A stretch of 64,000 nt of DNA from Rhodoferax ferrireducens (lineage in GTDB: Bacteria; Pseudomonadota; Gammaproteobacteria; Burkholderiales; Burkholderiaceae_C): NCBI RefSeq assembly GCF_003347515.1, contig NZ_QEII01000297.1, positions 62,001 to 126,000 of the forward strand, written 5' to 3'. Position numbers and translations under genes: made by a program. Of the stretch, positions 17,689 through 27,199 are shown one piece after another. The notes beneath the pieces are model-generated. The model was not told the DNA's origin. It made no database searches and saw nothing but the letters and a program-made list of their open reading frames with translations. The number at the start of each line of letters is the position of its first letter. Position 1 is the first letter of the stretch.

Positions 17689-20600
17689 ATGAATCTTTCC
17701 AAATTTTTTATCGACCGGCCGATTTTTGCCGGCGTGCTGTCCTTGCTGATGCTGATTGCCGGCCTGGTCGCGCTGCGCGGCCTGCCGATTTCGGAGTATC
17801 CGGAAGTGGCGCCGCCGACGGTGGTGGTGCGCGCCCAGTACCCGGGCGCCAACCCGAAAGTGATTGCCGAGACGGTGGCCACACCGCTGGAGGAATCCAT
17901 CAACGGGGTGGAAGGCATGCTCTACATGAACAGCCAGGCCACCACCGACGGTGTGATGACGCTGGCCGTCACCTTCAAGCTGGGCACCGACCCCGACAAG
18001 GCGCAGCAGATGGTGCAAAACCGCGTCTCGCAGGCCGAGCCGCGCCTGCCTGAAGAGGTGCGCCGGCTGGGCGTGAGCACGGTCAAGAGCTCGCCCAACA
18101 TCACGATGGTGGTGCACCTGGTGTCGCCCAATGACCGTTACGACATCAACTACCTGCGCAATTACGCGGTGCTGAATGTCAAGGACCGGCTCGCGCGCAT
18201 CCAGGGCGTGGGACAGGTGCAGGTTTTTGGCGGCGGCGATTATTCCATGCGCGTCTGGCTGGACCCGCAAAAAGTCGCGCAACGCGGCCTCTCGGCCAGC
18301 GATGTGGTCAGCGCCATTCGCGGCCAGAACGTCCAGGCCGCGGCCGGTGTGGTCGGTGCCTCGCCCGGGCTGGAGGGGGTGGACATGCAACTGTCGATCA
18401 ACGCCCAGGGGCGCTTGCAAAATGAAGAAGAGTTCGGCGACATCATCGTCAAGACCGGTGCCGACGGCGCGGTCACGCGGCTGCGCGACATTGCGCGCCT
18501 GGAGCTGGGCGCCGCCGACTACGCGCTGCGTTCGCTGCTGAACAACAAGCCGGCCGTGGGCATGGGCGTGTTCCAGGCGCCGGGTTCCAACTCGCTGGAT
18601 ATCTCAGCCGAGGTGCGCAAGACCATGGACGAGCTTGCCAGGAACATGCCCGAGGGCGTGGAGTACCGCATCGCCTACGACCCGACGCAGTTCGTGCGCG
18701 CGTCCATCAAATCGGTGATCACGACCCTGCTCGAAGCCATCGCGCTGGTGGTGCTGGTGGTGATCTTGTTTTTGCAAACCTGGCGTGCCTCCATCATTCC
18801 GCTGCTGGCGGTGCCGGTGTCGGTGGTCGGCACCTTTGCCGTGCTGCACTTGCTGGGCTTTTCCATCAACGCGCTCAGCCTGTTCGGGCTGGTGCTGGCC
18901 ATCGGCATTGTGGTGGACGATGCCATCGTGGTGGTCGAAAACGTGGAGCGCAATATCGAGAGCGGTTTGACGCCGCGCGAGGCGACCTACCGCGCCATGC
19001 GCGAGGTGTCGGGCCCGATCATTGCAATTGCGCTGGTGCTGGTGGCGGTGTTTGTCCCGCTGGCGTTCATCAGCGGCTTGACCGGCCAGTTCTACCGCCA
19101 GTTTGCGGTGACGATTGCGATATCGACCGTGATTTCGGCGATCAATTCGCTGACCTTGTCGCCGGCCCTGGCCGCCTTGCTGCTGAAGAGTCACGATGCG
19201 CCCAAGGATGCGCTGACGCGCGGCATGGACAAGGTCTTTGGCCGCTTCTTCGCCGGCTTCAACCGCCTGTTCAGCCGCGGTGCCACGGGCTACAGCACGG
19301 GTGTGACAAGCGCGATCTCGCGCAAGACGCTGATGCTGGTCTTGTACCTGGTGCTGGTCGGCGCGACGGTCGGCATCTTCAAGCTGGTGCCCGGCGGTTT
19401 TGTGCCGGCGCAGGACAAGCAGTACCTGATTGGTTTTGCGCAGTTGCCGGACGGCGCCACGCTGGATCGGACCGAAGACGTGATCAAACGCATGGGCGAG
19501 CTCATGAAGAAGAACCCGAACGTGGAGGATGCGATTGCCTTCCCGGGCCTGTCGATCAACGGCTTTACCAACAGCTCCAACTCGGGCATTGTGTTTGCCA
19601 CGCTCAAGCCGTTTGCCGAACGTAACCGCAAGGACCAGAGCGGCGGCGCGGTGGCCGGACAACTCAACCAGGCTTTCGGCAGCATTCAGGACGCCTTCAT
19701 CGTGATGTTCCCGCCACCGCCGGTGGAGGGCCTGGGCACGACGGGGGGTTTCAAGCTGCAACTGGAAGATCGCGCCTCGCTCGGTTATGAGGCCATGGAC
19801 ACGGCGGTCAAGGCCTTCATGGGCAAGGTCGCGCAGGCGCCCGAGCTGGCCGGGATTTTTACCAGCTGGCAGGTCAACGTGCCGCAGCTGTATGCCGACA
19901 TCGACCGCACCAAGGCGCGCCAGCTCCATGTGCCGGTGACGGATATTTTCGACACCATGCAGATCTACCTCGGCAGCCTGTACGCCAACGACTTCAACAA
20001 GTTTGGCCGCACCTACAGCGTGCGCGTGCAGGCCGACGCCGCCTACCGTGCGCGGGCTGAAGACGTGGGCCTGCTCAAGGTGCGCTCCACCACCGGCGAG
20101 ATGGTGCCGCTGTCGGCGCTGATGAAGGTGCAGTCCAGCTTTGGCCCCGAGCGCGCCATGCGCTACAACGGCTACCTCTCGGCCGACGTGAGCGGCGGCC
20201 CGGCACCGGGTTACTCGTCCGGCCAGGCGCAAGCTGCGGTGGAACGCATTGCGGCCGAGACCTTGCCCAAAGGCATCAGCTTTGAGTGGACCGAGCTGAC
20301 CTACCAGGAAATCCTGGCCGGCAACTCCGCCGTGCTGGTGTTCCCGCTGGCGATTCTGCTGGTCTTCCTGGTGCTGGCGGCGCAGTATGAAAGCCTGACC
20401 TTGCCGGTCGCGATTATTCTGATCGTGCCCATGGGGCTGCTGGCCGCGATGACGGGCGTGTGGCTGTCGGGTGGGGAGAACAATGTCTTCACCCAGATCG
20501 GGCTGATGGTGCTGGTGGGCCTGTCGGCGAAGAACGCCATCCTGATCGTGGAGTTCGCGCGGGAACTGGAGTTTGCCGGGCGCACACCGGTGCAGGCCGC

Positions 20601-20931
20601 CATCGAGGCCAGCCGCCTGCGTTTGCGCCCCATCCTGATGACCTCGCTGGCCTTCGTGATGGGTGTATTGCCGCTGGTGCTGTCAACCGGCGCCGGTGCG
20701 GAGATGCGTTCGGCCATGGGGGTGGCGGTGTTCTCCGGGATGATTGGCGTGACGGCGTTTGGACTGTTTCTCACGCCGGTGTTTTACGTGGCACTTCGCC
20801 GCCTGGCGGGCAACCGCCCGCTCAAACTGCATGGCGAAGTGCCGCACCTGGATGGCTTTGCCACCAGCCACGCGGCGGGCGGTGCGCCTGGCCATGCCCA
20901 GCCCGCTGCGGCCATCGGACACCACGAATAA
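17689..20931 (+). CDS. RND multidrug efflux permease (MexF type)
   Basis: A 1080-residue inner-membrane proton-drug antiporter of the HAE1 family. It starts with the typical SKFFIDRPIFAGVLSLLM segment, has two large periplasmic loops and twelve predicted membrane spans, with the charged GIVVDDAIVVVENVERN helix in the middle. Length matches the family. It is the second gene of the efflux operon, 50 bases after the adaptor. Confidence 0.95.
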   Translation: MNLSKFFIDRPIFAGVLSLLMLIAGLVALRGLPISEYPEVAPPTVVVRAQYPGANPKVIAETVATPLEESINGVEGMLYMNSQATTDGVMTLAVTFKLGTDPDKAQQMVQNRVSQAEPRLPEEVRRLGVSTVKSSPNITMVVHLVSPNDRYDINYLRNYAVLNVKDRLARIQGVGQVQVFGGGDYSMRVWLDPQKVAQRGLSASDVVSAIRGQNVQAAAGVVGASPGLEGVDMQLSINAQGRLQNEEEFGDIIVKTGADGAVTRLRDIARLELGAADYALRSLLNNKPAVGMGVFQAPGSNSLDISAEVRKTMDELARNMPEGVEYRIAYDPTQFVRASIKSVITTLLEAIALVVLVVILFLQTWRASIIPLLAVPVSVVGTFAVLHLLGFSINALSLFGLVLAIGIVVDDAIVVVENVERNIESGLTPREATYRAMREVSGPIIAIALVLVAVFVPLAFISGLTGQFYRQFAVTIAISTVISAINSLTLSPALAALLLKSHDAPKDALTRGMDKVFGRFFAGFNRLFSRGATGYSTGVTSAISRKTLMLVLYLVLVGATVGIFKLVPGGFVPAQDKQYLIGFAQLPDGATLDRTEDVIKRMGELMKKNPNVEDAIAFPGLSINGFTNSSNSGIVFATLKPFAERNRKDQSGGAVAGQLNQAFGSIQDAFIVMFPPPPVEGLGTTGGFKLQLEDRASLGYEAMDTAVKAFMGKVAQAPELAGIFTSWQVNVPQLYADIDRTKARQLHVPVTDIFDTMQIYLGSLYANDFNKFGRTYSVRVQADAAYRARAEDVGLLKVRSTTGEMVPLSALMKVQSSFGPERAMRYNGYLSADVSGGPAPGYSSGQAQAAVERIAAETLPKGISFEWTELTYQEILAGNSAVLVFPLAILLVFLVLAAQYESLTLPVAIILIVPMGLLAAMTGVWLSGGENNVFTQIGLMVLVGLSAKNAILIVEFARELEFAGRTPVQAAIEASRLRLRPILMTSLAFVMGVLPLVLSTGAGAEMRSAMGVAVFSGMIGVTAFGLFLTPVFYVALRRLAGNRPLKLHGEVPHLDGFATSHAAGGAPGHAQPAAAIGHHE

Positions 20932-20958
20932 CAAACCATGAAAACCCAGGAGTTCCTC

Positions 20959-22380
20959 ATGAACCAGACCTCTTCCAAGCGGCGCCTGGCGCTGCTGCCG
21001 CTGCTCGCCGCGCTGGTGCTGGCCGGCTGCGCGACCAGCGCGTCTATCGATGCGTCCAGCCTGCCGGCGGCACCCACGACCTTCAAGGAAAACACCGCTC
21101 CTACCGCATCGAGCATCACGTCAATCAACCCGGCGAGCACACCAGCCCAGGCGCAAGGCCTGTGGTGGAAAGTGTTCTCCGATCCGGTGCTGGACCAGCT
21201 GGTCGACCAGGCCGGCCGCAACAACAACAGCGTGCAAGTGGCAGCCGGTCGCCTGGCACAGGCCCGCGCGATTGCCGGCCTGACCGACGCCAACCGTTCC
21301 CTGCAGGTGGGCCTGGGCGCCGGTGCCACGCGCCAGAATAATTCAACGACCGGCAATGTGGCTCAAACCGTGGTCAGTGCCGGCGCCAACCTGTCGTATG
21401 AAGTGGACCTGTTCGGCAAGCTTTCTGCCGCGTCGAACGCCGCCGCACTGGATGCCCAGTCCCGCGAAGCCCTGCTGCGCAGCACGCAACTGCTGGTGCA
21501 GGCCGATGTGGCCCAGACCTACCTGAGCCTGCGCGCCATCGACAGCGAACGCACCCTGGTGCGCGAGACGCTGCAGGCCTACCGCAATACTTTGCGCCTG
21601 ACGGAAGTGCGCTTCAAGGAAGGCGATGTAGCCGAGCTGGATGTGGCGCGCGTGCGCTCTGAAGTGGCGTCCACCGAATCCGAAGCCTTCGCACTCGACC
21701 AGCGCCGCGCCCAGCTCGAACATGCGCTGGCCGTGCTGGTGGGCGAAGTCGCCTCCCGCTTTCAGGTCACGCCCACCGAATGGGCGACGGCCTTGCCCGC
21801 CATACCGGCCGGCGTGCCCAGCACCGTGTTGACGCGCCGGCCCGATATCGCGGCGGCCCAAAGCAGCATGCAGTCCGCCCAGGCGCGCGTCGGTGTCGCC
21901 CAAGCGGCCTGGTTCCCCAGCTTTTCGCTGACAGCCAACGGCGGCTATGCGGCGCCCGAGCTCAAGGACTTGTTCACGATGTCCGCCCAGGCCTGGGGCG
22001 TGGGCGCACTGCTCTCCTTGCCGCTGTTTGACGGCGGCCGGCGCGAAGCCGGTGTGCAAAATGCGCGTGCCGAACTCGACATCGCTTTGGCCAATTACCG
22101 CGAGCAGGTGCTGGTCGCCTTCCGGGATGTGGAAGACCAGCTGGCTTCGCTGCGGCTGCTGGCCGAGCAGTCCGAAGCGCAGTCGCGTTCGGTTGCGTCG
22201 AGCAGCCGCGCCACCGTGCTGTCGGACTCGCGCTACCGCAATGGCTTCGTCAGCCAGCTCGAACTGCTGGATGCGCAGCGAAGTGAGTTGCGCAACCGCA
22301 GGCAGGCGCTGCAGGTGCGAGCGGCGCAGTACTTGGCCACGGTCGGGCTGATCCGTGCGCTGGGGGGTGGCTGGGCTTGA
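20959..22380 (+). CDS. Outer membrane efflux lipoprotein (OprN/NodT type)
   Basis: A 473-residue TolC-like outer-membrane channel of the RND pump. The lipobox LVLAGC puts the lipidated cysteine at residue 24. Two repeated helical outer-membrane-factor domains follow. I choose the ATG at 20959, preceded by AGGAG seven bases upstream; an ATG at 20938 would also be in frame. It completes the adaptor-pump-channel operon. Confidence 0.93.
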   Translation: MNQTSSKRRLALLPLLAALVLAGCATSASIDASSLPAAPTTFKENTAPTASSITSINPASTPAQAQGLWWKVFSDPVLDQLVDQAGRNNNSVQVAAGRLAQARAIAGLTDANRSLQVGLGAGATRQNNSTTGNVAQTVVSAGANLSYEVDLFGKLSAASNAAALDAQSREALLRSTQLLVQADVAQTYLSLRAIDSERTLVRETLQAYRNTLRLTEVRFKEGDVAELDVARVRSEVASTESEAFALDQRRAQLEHALAVLVGEVASRFQVTPTEWATALPAIPAGVPSTVLTRRPDIAAAQSSMQSAQARVGVAQAAWFPSFSLTANGGYAAPELKDLFTMSAQAWGVGALLSLPLFDGGRREAGVQNARAELDIALANYREQVLVAFRDVEDQLASLRLLAEQSEAQSRSVASSSRATVLSDSRYRNGFVSQLELLDAQRSELRNRRQALQVRAAQYLATVGLIRALGGGWA

Positions 22381-22441
22381 ATTACCAGGTCATCGGATGC
22401 TCGAGATAACTGTTTCTCGGGCGGGTACGCAGGCTATAGCG

Positions 22442-22921
22442 TCAGGTGGATTCGCTCAACAGTGCTTCAATAACGCTGGCGCCCAGGTGGTCATCCGGGT
22501 CCAGCAGGCGCAAGCGTGCCACCAGGGCGGTGGCGCTGTCGCGCTCACCGCGGCGCAGCTGAATAAAAGCCAGCGCCTTGAGCGTAAAGAGCCAGAAGCG
22601 CGCCGGTCCGGGAACCGAAAAATCCGTGGCCCCCGGCAACACCGTTTGCCAGTCAAGCGACAGCTGCGCCGCTTGCGCCGCCGCAGCCAGCCCCTTGCTG
22701 GCCGCCTGCAACGCCAGGTCCAGCTCGCCGCGCCCGGCATGCATCTTGTAAAGCATGTAATACACCGGCAACTGATCCGGCGCGGTGGCCACCGCGGTCC
22801 ACAGCGCGGCTTGCACCTGCGCGGGCAGCGCATTGCGCGCCACATCGATCAGGTGCTGCACGGCGGGTGACACCGTCCCGCCAAACAATTCGACCGATTC
22901 GATCCCGGTACCCAGATTCAC
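22442..22921 (-). CDS. Nif-associated TPR-like protein (paralogue 1)
   Basis: A 159-residue helical protein with TPR-like repeats; the core is RFWLFTLKALAFIQLRRGE followed by LRLLDPDDHLG. The protein encoded at 45186-45755 has a matching core (RFYLFTLKGLAYLNLRLGD, LRRLDPQDRVG), so the two are paralogues placed in two separate nif operons. It overlaps the upstream ferredoxin gene by four bases and is the last gene of the nifV operon. Its function is unknown; an assembly or partner-binding role is a guess. Confidence 0.75.
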   Translation of the reverse strand: MNLGTGIESVELFGGTVSPAVQHLIDVARNALPAQVQAALWTAVATAPDQLPVYYMLYKMHAGRGELDLALQAASKGLAAAAQAAQLSLDWQTVLPGATDFSVPGPARFWLFTLKALAFIQLRRGERDSATALVARLRLLDPDDHLGASVIEALLSEST

Positions 22922-23241
22922 CAGACTGTCGCCGGTGCCAGCAGGCGCGCGACCGGCGTGCCGCCTTCGAGGTGGCTGTTGAAAATTTCTTCAACATCGC
23001 TGGGCGCCACACCGCTATAGAGAACCGCCTCGGGATAGACCAGCACATTAGGCCCTTTTTCGCACGGCCCCAGGCAACCCGAATAGGTGACGGCGATCTT
23101 CTCGTAAGCCTGGCGCTTTTGCAGTTCGGCCCAGAAGGCCTGCAACACGGCACTGGAACCTTTGGCAGCGCAGGAGCCGCGCGGATGCTCGGCCGGCCGG
23201 TTCTGGTTGCAGACGAAGACGTGGCGTTGGGGTTTGCTCAT
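22918..23241 (-). CDS. Thioredoxin-like [2Fe-2S] ferredoxin
   Basis: A 107-residue ferredoxin of the thioredoxin-like class. Cysteines are arranged as C-x8-12-C early (VCNQNRPAEHPRGSC) and C-x3-C later (SGCLGPCEKGP), the pattern of Shethna-type [2Fe-2S] ferredoxins. Such proteins are common in nif clusters of free-living diazotrophs. It sits 10 bases after fixX and may accept or deliver electrons around the Fix complex. Confidence 0.85.
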   Translation of the reverse strand: MSKPQRHVFVCNQNRPAEHPRGSCAAKGSSAVLQAFWAELQKRQAYEKIAVTYSGCLGPCEKGPNVLVYPEAVLYSGVAPSDVEEIFNSHLEGGTPVARLLAPATVW

Positions 23242-23251
23242 GGTGTTCCCT

Positions 23252-23551
23252 TTAACCGAACTTGAACAAAATGCCGTGGCCGCCGCGCGGATATTCCCAA
23301 TCCACGTTGAGGTGCTCGCTGCAAATGATGCGGCAGCTGCCGCATTCCAGACAGCCGTCGGTGATCAGGGTCACGCTGCCATTACCTTCGGTCTTGTAGC
23401 ACGAGGCCGGGCAGACAAAGGTGCAGCTCTTGACGACGCAGACGTTGGTGCAGATGTCGGCGTCCTTGATTTTGATGTGCGGCCGGCCCGCGTCGACGCG
23501 GTAGCGGTTCTGGAAGAGTTTCTCTTCGACATTGACGGCAATGGCATTCAT
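23252..23551 (-). CDS. fixX: Ferredoxin-like protein FixX
   Basis: A 99-residue ferredoxin partner of FixC. The two cysteine groups are CTNVCVVKSCTFVCPASC and CLECGSCRIIC. The C-terminal WEYPRGGHGILFKFG is the usual FixX ending. It overlaps fixC by four bases. Within the FixABCX complex it passes low-potential electrons from bifurcation toward nitrogenase. Confidence 0.96.
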   Translation of the reverse strand: MNAIAVNVEEKLFQNRYRVDAGRPHIKIKDADICTNVCVVKSCTFVCPASCYKTEGNGSVTLITDGCLECGSCRIICSEHLNVDWEYPRGGHGILFKFG

Positions 23552-24858
23552 CGGATGGCCTTCCAGAGTTTGTACGCGTCACCCACCAGGCCGGTGAGCT
23601 TGCGGGTCTTGCGGAAGCTCGCGAATATTTCGCGCTCTTTGGTCTTCTTGTCCACACCGTCCACTGTGATCATGGTGCGGGCGGCTTGCGCCACCATGTC
23701 GGGATAGCTGGTGAAGAACTGAGGGTTCTTGTGCAGCACGGCGGGCATGTCGCGGTATTTGTAGAGGTCCTTCATCACAAAGCTGGCATCGAGCGCGGTC
23801 TTGTAGGGCTTGAGCGCGCCGGTGCGGAAGCCCTTGCCGGCGGCCTTGGCCGCAATCACCGTCTCGGCGGCGAGTCGCCCGGTGGTCATCGCCAGGTTCG
23901 AGCCTTCGCGGTGCACGGCATTCACAAAACCGCCCGAATCCCCGACGATCATCCAGCCGTTGCCGTAGATCTGCGGTATGGCGTGAAAGCCGCCCTCGGG
24001 GATCAGGTGCGCGCAGTATTCCTTCATCTCGCCGCCTTCGATCAGCGGGGCGATGGCGGGGTGGCGCTTCATCTGCTCCAGCAAGGTGTAAGGGCTGGTG
24101 CGGTTCGGGTTGTTCTTGAAATCGCCCAGCATGCAGCCGACACCGATGGTGATCGATTCCTTGTTGGTGTAGAGAAAACCGGTGCCCATCATGCCGTCGG
24201 TGATGCGCCCCACCATCTCGATCACCACGCCGGATTCCTCGCCGATGTTGAAGCGCTGGCGGATGGTTTCTTCCGGCATGAAGAGAATCTCTTTCACGGC
24301 CAGGGCCACGTTGCCGGCCGGAATCTCGGGATGAAAACCGGCCTTGCGCGCCAGCGTGGAGTTCACGCCATCGGCCAGGATCACGACGTCGGCAAAGACC
24401 TCGCCCTGCAGGCGGTCGCAACTCACGCCGACCACCTGGTCGCCGTCCATGATCAGGTGGTTCACCGTGGTTTCGCAGATCAGCAAGGCGCCGGCTTCGC
24501 GCACTTTGGCGCTGAACCATTTGTCGAACTGCGCGCGCAGGATGGTGTAACGGTTGTAGGGCGGCTTGTTGTAGTCCTCGCTGCGGATGTGCGTGCCGAC
24601 GAAGGAGGTCTCATCCAGCAGCCACATGCGCTGCTCGATGATGTGGCGCTCCAGCGGCGCGTCGTCGCGGAAGTCGGGAATGATCTCTTCCAGCGCCTTG
24701 GCGTAGAGGATGGCGCCCTGCACGTTTTTGCTGCCGGGGTATTCGCCGCGCTCGATCTGCAGCACCTTGAGCCCGGCCTTGGCCAGGGTGTAGGCGGCGG
24801 CGTTGCCGGAGGGGCCGGCGCCGACGACGATGGCGTCAAATTGGGATGGTTTTTTCAT
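23548..24858 (-). CDS. fixC: Electron-transfer flavoprotein-quinone oxidoreductase FixC
   Basis: A 436-residue FAD protein with the N-terminal dinucleotide-binding motif VVGAGPSGNAAAYTLAKAG. It receives electrons from the FixAB flavoprotein and shares them between quinone and FixX. The length and the sequence around GSKNVQGAILY match FixC/ETF-QO proteins. It lies 20 bases downstream of fixB. Confidence 0.96.
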   Translation of the reverse strand: MKKPSQFDAIVVGAGPSGNAAAYTLAKAGLKVLQIERGEYPGSKNVQGAILYAKALEEIIPDFRDDAPLERHIIEQRMWLLDETSFVGTHIRSEDYNKPPYNRYTILRAQFDKWFSAKVREAGALLICETTVNHLIMDGDQVVGVSCDRLQGEVFADVVILADGVNSTLARKAGFHPEIPAGNVALAVKEILFMPEETIRQRFNIGEESGVVIEMVGRITDGMMGTGFLYTNKESITIGVGCMLGDFKNNPNRTSPYTLLEQMKRHPAIAPLIEGGEMKEYCAHLIPEGGFHAIPQIYGNGWMIVGDSGGFVNAVHREGSNLAMTTGRLAAETVIAAKAAGKGFRTGALKPYKTALDASFVMKDLYKYRDMPAVLHKNPQFFTSYPDMVAQAARTMITVDGVDKKTKEREIFASFRKTRKLTGLVGDAYKLWKAIR

Positions 24859-24878
24859 CTCGTTCTCCTGTAAGCGGA

Positions 24879-25988
24879 TCAGGCGACCTGGCGGCTGCGC
24901 AGCGCCAGATGGGCGGCGAAGGCTTGCGTCAGCGCGGGCAGCACCTGCATCGCGTTGCCGACAATGCCGTAGTGCGCGAAGTCGAAGATCGGTGCGTTGA
25001 CGTCGGTGTTGATCGCCACGATCACATCCGAACTCTCGCAGCCCACGCGGTGCTGGACCGCGCCGGAAATGCCGGCAGCGATGTAGAGCTTGGGTCGCAC
25101 GGTCTTGCCGGTCTGGCCCACTTGCCGATCGGCCTCGACCCAGCCGGCCTGCACACAGGGCCGTGTGGCTCCGACCTCGCCGCCGAGCACGCGGGCCAGC
25201 TCGAACACCATCTTGAAGTTTTCCGGATTCTTCAAGCCCTTGCCGCCGCTGACGATGACGTCGGCATACGGCAGGTTGATCTTGTTGCTGTGGGCGTCGG
25301 CGATGAAATCGAGCAGCTTGGTGACGATCTGCGTCTCCACCATGCCGAGCGTGTCATAGGTGATCTCGCCGGTGCGGCTGGCGTCGGCCGGCGGCATCAG
25401 CATGACGCGCGGCCGCACGGTGGCCATCTGCGGGCGGTAGGCCAGCGTCATGATGGTGCAATAGAGCGAACCGCCAAAGGTGGGGCGCGTCGCGGCCAAT
25501 GCCTTGGAGGTCGGGTCAATGTTGAGTTCGGTGCAGTCGGCGGTCAGGCCGGTGAGCAGCGTGGTGGCGACCGAGCCGGCCAGGTCACGACCCATCGAGG
25601 TGGCGCCGAGCAGCATGATTTCCGGCTGGTATTTATTGACCAGGTCGGTCAGGCCCTTGGTGAAGGGCTCGTTGCGGTAGCCCTTGAGCACCGGGTCCTG
25701 CATGATGTAGGCCTTGTCGGCGCCAAAGGTGAAGGCCTCGGCGGCGAACTTCTCCAGCGACTCGTCAAAGCCGCCGAGCAGGATCGCGCTGACCGGGCAA
25801 CCCAGCTTGTCGGCCAGCTTGCGCGCTTCGCCCACCAGCTCCCACGAGACGCTGTGGACATGGCCGCGGTCGTGTTCGATGAAGACCCAAACGCCTTTGT
25901 AGGCCTTCAGTTCGTCGGACAACTCCACATTGCGGCGGCCGGCCGGGCGCTTGGCCGGGGCTGCGGCGGGGGTAGGTGCTTGGCTCAT
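24879..25988 (-). CDS. fixB: Electron transfer flavoprotein alpha subunit FixB
   Basis: A 369-residue ETF alpha subunit. The C-terminal FAD-binding region (SGGKGLKNPENF and AAGISGAVQH) is clear. The ATG at 25988 overlaps the fixA stop as ATGA; the frame is open further upstream but that part is the shadow of fixA. The first 20 residues are an Ala/Pro-rich extension. With FixA it forms the electron-bifurcating flavoprotein. Confidence 0.96.
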   Translation of the reverse strand: MSQAPTPAAAPAKRPAGRRNVELSDELKAYKGVWVFIEHDRGHVHSVSWELVGEARKLADKLGCPVSAILLGGFDESLEKFAAEAFTFGADKAYIMQDPVLKGYRNEPFTKGLTDLVNKYQPEIMLLGATSMGRDLAGSVATTLLTGLTADCTELNIDPTSKALAATRPTFGGSLYCTIMTLAYRPQMATVRPRVMLMPPADASRTGEITYDTLGMVETQIVTKLLDFIADAHSNKINLPYADVIVSGGKGLKNPENFKMVFELARVLGGEVGATRPCVQAGWVEADRQVGQTGKTVRPKLYIAAGISGAVQHRVGCESSDVIVAINTDVNAPIFDFAHYGIVGNAMQVLPALTQAFAAHLALRSRQVA

Positions 25989-26833
25989 GTCATCTCCTTC
26001 ATCAGCAAATCGGATTCCAGCGTCGGGTGGCGCGTGAAAATCTTCTGGATCAGATTGAGCGACAGGTCGCGCAGGCTGGAGGTCTCCAGGTCCAGCATCT
26101 CGGCCTTCTCGCTGCGTGGTGTCGGGCCGAAGACCTTGCTCACCACGGTGGGCGAGCCCTTCAGGCCGATCTTGTCGAAGTCCTCGATGCCGGCCTGCTC
26201 CTTGCTCCACTTGCGCACCGGGTAGGCGGCAGCGTGGATCATGGCGGGCAGGTTGGCAAAACGCATCTCGTTGGTGTTCTCCAGCATCGTGATCAGGCAC
26301 GGCAGCGAGGTTTTGAGCACCTGCACGCCCCCTTCGGCGCGCCGCTCCACCGTGATGGTGCGTTTTTCCTCATCGACCTCGACGATGCGTGAGACATAGG
26401 TCAGCAACTGCAACCCCATGCGTTTGGCGATGCCGGGGCCGACCTGGGCGGTGTCGCCGTCGATGGTCTGCTTGCCGGTGAACACAATGTCCACCGCCTG
26501 CTCCTTGGCGATCTGGCGCACGCCGGCGGCCAGCGCATAAGAGGTGGCCAGCGTGTCGGCACCGGCGAAAGCGCGGTCGGTCACCAGCACGGCGTCGTCG
26601 GCGCCAAAGCTGATGCACTTGCGCAAGGCTTCTTCGGCTTGCGGCGGGCCCATGCACAGCATGGTGACCTTGCCGCCGAACTTGTCCTTGAGACGCAGGG
26701 CCTCTTCCAGCGAGAACAGGTCATACGGGTTGACGATGGCCGGGACGCCCTGGCGCATGATGGTGTTGGTGACCGGGTGGACGCGAATCTGCGCCGAATC
26801 GGGAACCTGTTTGATACAAACGACGATGTGCAT
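25985..26833 (-). CDS. fixA: Electron transfer flavoprotein beta subunit FixA
   Basis: A 282-residue ETF beta subunit starting MHIVVCIKQVPDSAQIRV, with the nucleotide-binding segment GKQTIDGDTAQVGP in the middle. It oxidises NADH as part of FixABCX, an alternative route of low-potential electrons to nitrogenase in aerobic and phototrophic diazotrophs. It lies 22 bases after nifW. Confidence 0.96.
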   Translation of the reverse strand: MHIVVCIKQVPDSAQIRVHPVTNTIMRQGVPAIVNPYDLFSLEEALRLKDKFGGKVTMLCMGPPQAEEALRKCISFGADDAVLVTDRAFAGADTLATSYALAAGVRQIAKEQAVDIVFTGKQTIDGDTAQVGPGIAKRMGLQLLTYVSRIVEVDEEKRTITVERRAEGGVQVLKTSLPCLITMLENTNEMRFANLPAMIHAAAYPVRKWSKEQAGIEDFDKIGLKGSPTVVSKVFGPTPRSEKAEMLDLETSSLRDLSLNLIQKIFTRHPTLESDLLMKEMT

Positions 26834-26855
26834 GGCAATGCTCCTGGTAGTCCTT

Positions 26856-27194
26856 TTAGGCGACGGCGCGCTGTGGCATCGACGCCTTGAGGCTGTCGAG
26901 CGTCACATGCTGGCGGCCGTTGGTGTCCTGGAACACCTTGAACACTTTTTCCTGTGCTGGCGTCGAGGTGACGAAATCCGCGTAGGCCTTGACCAGCTGT
27001 TCGCGGTACAGGGTGTAGAGGCCCACCTCGTTGGTCTGCACCAACAGGTTCTCCTGGCGGATGTACTGGAAGAATCGCTTGAGGATGTGCAGCCGGCTGA
27101 CGTTGACCACATGCTGGTCGAAGGGCACGCCGAAGTACTGCAGAAAATCCTCGGCTGAGGACAGCGCCTTGAGTTGTTGAAGGAAGTTTTCCAT
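26856..27194 (-). CDS. nifW: Nitrogenase-protecting protein NifW
   Basis: A 112-residue NifW protein. The run AEDFLQYFGVPFDQHVVNVS and the later FQYIRQENLL are hallmarks of the family, which helps protect or mature the MoFe protein under oxygen. It lies five bases downstream of cysE in the nifV operon. Confidence 0.94.
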   Translation of the reverse strand: MENFLQQLKALSSAEDFLQYFGVPFDQHVVNVSRLHILKRFFQYIRQENLLVQTNEVGLYTLYREQLVKAYADFVTSTPAQEKVFKVFQDTNGRQHVTLDSLKASMPQRAVA

Positions 27195-27199
27195 CGGGC

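Noticed and set aside
18604-20232. A 542-codon minus-strand open frame inside the RND permease gene
   Set aside because: The product is a His/Arg/Gln-rich shadow of the pump gene with no recognisable motif; the plus-strand protein is a full-length RND transporter.
24879-26300. A 473-codon version of FixB starting at 26300
   Set aside because: The first 104 residues are the shadow of fixA; the start at 25988 overlaps the fixA stop and gives the normal FixB length.
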